A model generated the notes under the pieces. It worked only from the letters and a program-made list of their open reading frames with translations. It made no database searches and had not been told where the DNA came from. A stretch of DNA of 64,000 nucleotides from Oasisia sp. SBJ-2009. Taxonomy: Eukaryota > Annelida > Polychaeta > Sabellida > Siboglinidae. The stretch is taken from positions 27,084,933 to 27,148,932 of the forward strand of contig OZ024862.1 of the NCBI GenBank assembly GCA_964017155.1, read 5' to 3'. Each line of letters opens with the position of its first letter. Position 1 is the first letter of the stretch. Made by a program: the position numbers and the translations under genes. Shown piece after piece: positions 58,660-64,000 of this stretch.

Positions 58660-59415
58660 ACTTATAAGATAAGATAGCTTTATTGCCATGTGTTCACATT
58701 GTAGTTACAATAAAACATTGGAATGTGTAATGATATTGGTCGTCGTAATAGTACATTCACATGACAATACATTCACATGCACCAAACAATGATGTTAAAA
58801 TATACTACTACATTAAATTAAATAAAGAACAATCACATAAAAAGGTCCGCATAAAAAATTGCTCATTATAACATCGATAAATAATTGATACGATCTAGTA
58901 GAAATATAGTAGCTTAAAATGTAAAATATGAAATAAAAAAAATATAATAAATTATGATAAAATATACATACTAAAACTCATCGGAAAGTGGACTATGTGT
59001 TTGCTGCGGGTGGGAGAAAATCACTTCTGTTTTGACAGGGCTTGAACGGCTAAGGGGAAAAAGCTAGTACTAAAGCGGTTGGTCCTGGTTTTTATGGATC
59101 TGAATCGGCGACTAGATGGGAGAGGTTCAAATAGGTCATGGGCAGGATGGGATGTATCTTGAGAGATGAGAGTCGCTCTTCCTAACAGACGCTGCTGATA
59201 CAGTATTTCAAGACTGGGAAGGTCTCTGCCAATGATTCGGGAAGCAGTTTTCACAACTCTGTTTAATGTTTAATCTGAGCGTTTCCTTCTGTGTAATCGA
59301 TCCAAACCATACTGAGATAGAAAATGTCAGAACACTCTCGATTACAGCTCTGTAAAAGTTGAGCATGACCTGTGTGGTCAAACCAAACATGCAACTGTTC
59401 ATAGTACACACCAGA
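58660..59415 (-). pseudogene. Dead LINE, 3' part of ORF2 and tail
   Basis: Two minus-strand frames hold successive pieces of one LINE C-terminus: LNFYRAVIESVLTFSISVWF (59208-59411) and then MKTASRIIGRDLPSLEILYQ, SHPAHDLFEPLPSSRRFRSI and FFPLAVQALSKQ (59021-59254). The change of frame shows it is broken. On the minus strand the tail reads GCAATAAAGCTATCTTATC near 58665-58690, a short-repeat 3' end. Confidence 0.88.
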
Positions 59416-59846
59416 TTACATATTTAATCCATTGAATCGTCTGATATCACTTTGTGAAATTTGAACAGAATCAACAGATGGATTCAGTTTATGGCATAAC
59501 ATGTTAAGAAACAAAAAGAATGGTTAGAACATGTTATTAATGAACATGCATTTTTATATTTACAAACCTCTTTATATCACTAAATGACCGCATAGTTGAT
59601 TCACTTGCCAATTTTGATTTAAACCAGGGTTGCACTTCCCTCCAAGTTCCTTTTCATATTCTCTCACCCACTAACACCATATCCATAATAATTATACTTT
59701 CAGTTTACGTATGTGCGATAATTTGAAGAAGGCATGTTTAATTATTACAATTATTCTGATTTTGAATTACATATTTTCAATCATGTTTTGTGTTTAACAG
59801 CGACAAAATATCATGCATTTACATGTATGTGTGCGCGTGTGTGACC

Positions 59847-60297
<451 letters not shown>

Positions 60298-60800
60298 GAG
60301 AGTGTCCCTTAGCCTTCTATGTTCGATATGGGAAAATATATGATTAATCACAAGTCACTCTAAAATGTCATACTTGTCACAACAGATGGATGATATCTTA
60401 AAAAAATTAGCATGCTAATCAACATATCACAATTTAGTTCTAGTTGTTTCCAACACTCGGCAGGGTTATTTTAACTGATTAATCTGTATATATTGTGGTT
60501 ACAGCGTTATGAATACTTATGATCTGATGAGGTCTCATCAGTCAGTCTTTTCAGAACATTTAACACCAAGCTGCCTTTTCTATGCTGGGACTGAAGGTGG
60601 TCACTGCCAGGGTATTTGTCGGCCTCAGTGGTTCTTTTACATTTCAAACTGAGATGGAACCGACATTAATGTGATTACCCGATTCACGAGGGATACACCG
60701 TCCTCAATGGTGAGAGCCAGGTTTTAACACCAAATATCATGCCAGTCGTGACCGGGTATTGAACCCGGGGCCATCAGATTGTCAGGCAGATGTGCTAACC

Positions 60801-63438
60801 CAGGGGTCGACAATAACGTTTTTTATTCACTGGCCCAGGGGGCCAGTGGACTTTAAAAGTTACTGGCCCGAACTTTTTTCGTAGGAATACACATTTATTC
60901 TGAAAAAAACAGGTACATTGTAAAATAAAATATATTTGTTTATATTTAGGACACTAAAACAGAAACGGCAGCTGAAATGACAAATAAACAAAATCGTGTT
61001 TTTGCCGTTTTCTAATTATTTTGTATGTACAGTAGAACCTGTCTTCAGCGGCCCCCGCGATGAGCGACCACCTGCTATGTACGGACAGTTTTCCGATGTC
61101 CCGATCACTTTTCAACGGAAATGTCCCTGAGATGAGCGGCCACCTGGTGGACGCGGACAGCGATTTTTAGTTATTCTTTACCTGCTAGGGCGGACAGTTA
61201 ACTTTATTTTGAAAAATAAATTTAGATAATATTTTAAAGATGGCGGCGACCATTTCCTGTTCAGTACAATGGATGCTGGGAACGGAGAAAGCGCGCAGGA
61301 TCTCGACTCACAGTTGGTGACCCATTTCAGTCGCTCTCGCAATCGATCTATAGAGCCACACTTATTAAATTTTTCTCCCAAGTTTCTAGTTATGTCGAGC
61401 GATAACAAACGTAAGATAGGCCTACTGAGTTTCTGCTAAGTTTCATGTTAGTTTAGGTAAAACCAACATTTCTGAATCTCATTTATGTAGTGACGCAGCG
61501 ATAAATTATTGACGTTACGCCACGGTAATCCTCGGCCTGCACGTTACCGGCGCCGGTGATGTCGAGTTACCACGATTTTGATTTGTGAATTGTATTCTTT
61601 AAGTGAATTTAAATTATTTTATTTTGTAACCTAGCGTGTGCATGTGTATATAAGTTATCAGACAAGAAGTTTGCCGGCTGTAAGAAGTCGTTTTCATGGT
61701 TAGATTAGAAAGTAAATGATCGTTTTGCGCCGCTGAAACGATAAACAAAATGGCGAACGCTGCGTGATTACCCAGACGCCGTGAGTAGGCAGCACTTTTT
61801 AGCCCCTCAGACCAAATTTTAAATCACAATCAGATAATAATAATTTATTATATTGTAAAAACTATTCAAAATTAAACTTATAATGAAACATGTCACACAC
61901 AAAATATATGCAAATATTGTTGTTAATGTGTCGTCTCATTTAATTATTTTATAATTTGTATTTTGTGCATTTTAATACTTACTTTGTTTTCAAAAGCATA
62001 CATGCTATTATGGACATTAATTATTATGAATTAATCCAAAACTGTCTTAAATGAGGGATTCTACTGTAATATTAAATGATTATTACACACAAGTTGTATG
62101 GGTATTATAACTGTGGGTATAAAAGTGATTTATGTATGTTGTAATGTGGATTTAAATAAAAATTGTATGTTTGGGAAAAATGCCGCAAATTCCTGTCCCT
62201 GTGATGAGAGGACACCTGCAATGTAGGGACACTTTTGCTTGGCTGGACAGGTGTCCCTACAAGACAGGTTCTACTGTATTATGTTAATAAACTTCACTTT
62301 TATATTAATTACATACCTCTAAGTTATTTGTTTGCCATAACACATGAGCCCCATTCGATTGTGAAATCCATTTTAATTTTAAAGACGCAGGGTATGTTCG
62401 AAAATACGCGATGTTTAGACCTTAGTAACGCCACCGTACTTTCACTGTTTGCCATGTCGTGTGGTACGAATAGAACCGCCAAACTGTCTTACGTAGACGG
62501 CATCCCCGCCCTTTGACCTGTATATACGGGAAATACAAATAAATATTCAACCGACTATCTCCTTATTTGGGGTTCGCCGTCAGTCTGGGACTTCCGGTCG
62601 CTATGCGTGTGACACAAGGTGACCTAGATACTGCTACGTTGGTGTGGATCATGTCGCTGTCAAACGTTATAAATTTACTGCAAGGTGTGAATTAATTTTA
62701 ATCGGAGAAATAAATGGAAGGCGACGATGGCGTGCATAGAAGTATTTGCTGCAGGCGACTGCTTAGCGCCGACAGCCGGAGGTCGAACGGGAAGGCGGGG
62801 ATCGTTGACATTGGACCTGGTCCTGGTGGCGTTTCGCCATTTGCGGCATGGCGAAATCCTGTGACAACTTGACGTTTTACTTATTGGAATTGATATATTT
62901 TGGAATAAACAAAATAACTTTTTCAATATCATTATTTTCGTTACTAATACTATTATTTAGTACAAGTTCACAAGAAGTCCACAACATATGCTCAACATAT
63001 TTTGTCTATTAGTTTTACAGATTAGGATAGCAACAATAACAAAGGAGAACGCGAAATTCAATGACAAATGTTATTTAGGTACCACTCGGCTATTACTACA
63101 AAATCCGAAGCGTTATCTTAGCTAGGGGAGGTGTGTGCCTCGTGTCTCCACCTCACGTCGCCAGTAGCGACACCATGCAAAGTTATGGAGAACTTGCAAT
63201 TCGTAAACAAGATGGTGACTAGTTTCGACTGATAACGCGAGTCCACGCTGTCACAGTCATGTTTAATTGTTGCGTAATGAGAGACAACTGGTGGAAACTA
63301 TATAAAACAATGGTGAATAATTCCATTGTAACTTGTTGAAACCAGTGGCCCGTCGGGCCAGTAAAATATAAAAACTGGTGGCCCGACACCCTCAAAACAC
63401 GCGTCGGGCCATCGGGCCAGCGCTATTGTCGACCCCTG
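60801..63438. mobile_element. 2.6-kb element with CAGGGGTCGACAATA inverted termini
   Basis: The left end CAGGGGTCGACAATAACG and the reverse complement of the right end (CAGGGGTCGACAATAGCG) match over 15 bp perfectly. TAACC is duplicated on both sides (60796-60800 and 63439-63443). Subterminal GGCC-rich blocks (ACTGGCCCGA) repeat at both ends. There is no intact transposase frame, so it is non-autonomous. The termini look hAT-like, but the 5-bp duplication leaves the superfamily open. Confidence 0.82.
61030..62276. mobile_element. pogo/Tigger-type non-autonomous element, nested
   Basis: Both ends are CAGTAGAACCTGTCTT (16-bp perfect inverted repeat) and both sides have TA (61028-61029 and 62277-62278), as in Tc1/mariner-pogo elements. 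Subterminal motifs (GATGAGCGACCACCTG, GATGAGAGGACACCTG) also pair. It holds a GC-rich unique core at about 61235-61420 and lies wholly inside the 60801-63438 element. Confidence 0.85.
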
Positions 63439-63485
63439 TAACCACTACACTATATGCGCTTATCTAGACCAAAATAGGCCTAATC

Positions 63486-64000
63486 AATGTACTGAATAAC
63501 TTCTGTCTTGTATTGTAATGGGTTTATGATAATGCATTCTTTTTTGCTTAATTTAAAGGGCTGAGCCCTTGCGTGCGTAGTAAGCCCTATCATATGATGT
63601 GTGAGATAACGCCTAGAAAATGTATTGATTGATGACATTAGACGATTAGTGTAGACTCAATACACAAACTCGAATATAGAATGACTGCTGTAGTCTATAG
63701 ATCAGCAAGTGGACGATCATCGATGGCTTCACCATTTTTTTTTCGGAGGCCTGTCGGGTATAATGGCCTTACGACAAAGTTTATATTAATAGATACATTC
63801 GAAAATAGTCCATGTTCGCTTGATTTGCGTTAACAAACTTGAATCGGAGTTAGACTACAACTGCGTGGGCCGTCCGTGGGCGGCATAGCCAACCCTGTCC
63901 CAGTAACTAACTTGTTGTCGTAACTGCGCGTTAGGCCGTTACAATATTTCGCCGTCGTTATTGCATGTTTAAATTGCGCGTATGAGCATGCCAAAGTTGA
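63486..64000. other. Right edge, nothing recognised
   Basis: Unique-looking sequence with a T run at 63736-63745 and GC-richer patches at 63865-63960. No frame, repeat or RNA gene can be supported. Confidence 0.5.

Larger units (their letters stand above)
60520..63485 (-). repeat. tRNA-derived SINE split by a transposon
   Basis: The left part holds GGGTATTGAACCCGGGGCC (B box region read on the minus strand) and GTGCTAACC; the right part after the insertion continues TAACCACTACACTATATGCG. Joined across the insert, this is the usual tRNA-like head (GTGCTAACCACTACACTA). The SINE body extends left, to about 60520. Confidence 0.7.

Overview
The window is nuclear DNA of an animal, most likely an aquatic invertebrate bilaterian (a lophotrochozoan such as a mollusc, brachiopod or annelid is my best guess; the sequence does not settle the phylum). 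Evidence: genes split by GT-AG introns, AT-rich non-coding DNA, many tandem repeats, tRNA-derived SINEs, several non-LTR retrotransposon fragments, and a gene for motile cilia. Exon borders below were placed by hand from splice sites and reading phase; every junction inside the three gene models keeps the frame.

Three protein-coding genes are supported. (A) Minus strand, about 2.2-11.9 kb: a CXorf38-like protein with a paired-cysteine region, a HEPN-type RN-x3-H motif and a C-terminal coiled coil; its last exon or exons are missing or outside the window. (B) Plus strand, 27.8-37.9 kb: a complete ten-exon gene for an outer dynein arm docking subunit of the ODAD1(CCDC114)/CCDC63 family, predicted 557 residues. 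(C) Minus strand, 41.5-57.9 kb: a complete eleven-exon TNF-receptor-superfamily gene, predicted 397 residues, with signal peptide, cysteine-rich repeats, one transmembrane helix and a tail that has no death domain but ends in a RHIM-like motif and carries an ITAM-like tyrosine pair. B and C are convergent, with candidate poly(A) signals about 100 bp apart near 38.9 kb.

Layout: 0-2 kb, 3' half of a non-LTR retrotransposon; 2-12 kb, gene A; 11.9-13.2 kb, a tandemly duplicated 531-bp unit and short repeats beside the likely promoter of A; 13.2-25.6 kb, a very large composite inverted repeat with nested direct duplications, SINEs, 74-bp arrays and a Tc1/mariner-type non-autonomous element; 26.4-27.5 kb, a dead retrotransposon; 27.8-38.9 kb, gene B, whose introns are filled with minisatellites that often touch the splice sites; 39-58 kb, gene C, with a 2.4-kb TTAA-flanked element and several MITEs in its introns; 58.6-59.4 kb, another dead retrotransposon; 59.9-60.3 kb, a 440-bp TA tract; 60.5-63.5 kb, a SINE split by a 2.6-kb inverted-repeat element that itself holds a pogo/Tigger-type element.

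The genes are not a functional cluster. The two most notable points are the RHIM-like end of the TNF receptor, which would suggest direct amyloid-type signalling from a TNFR without a death domain, and repeated tandem amplification of splice-site sequences next to exons in genes B and C.
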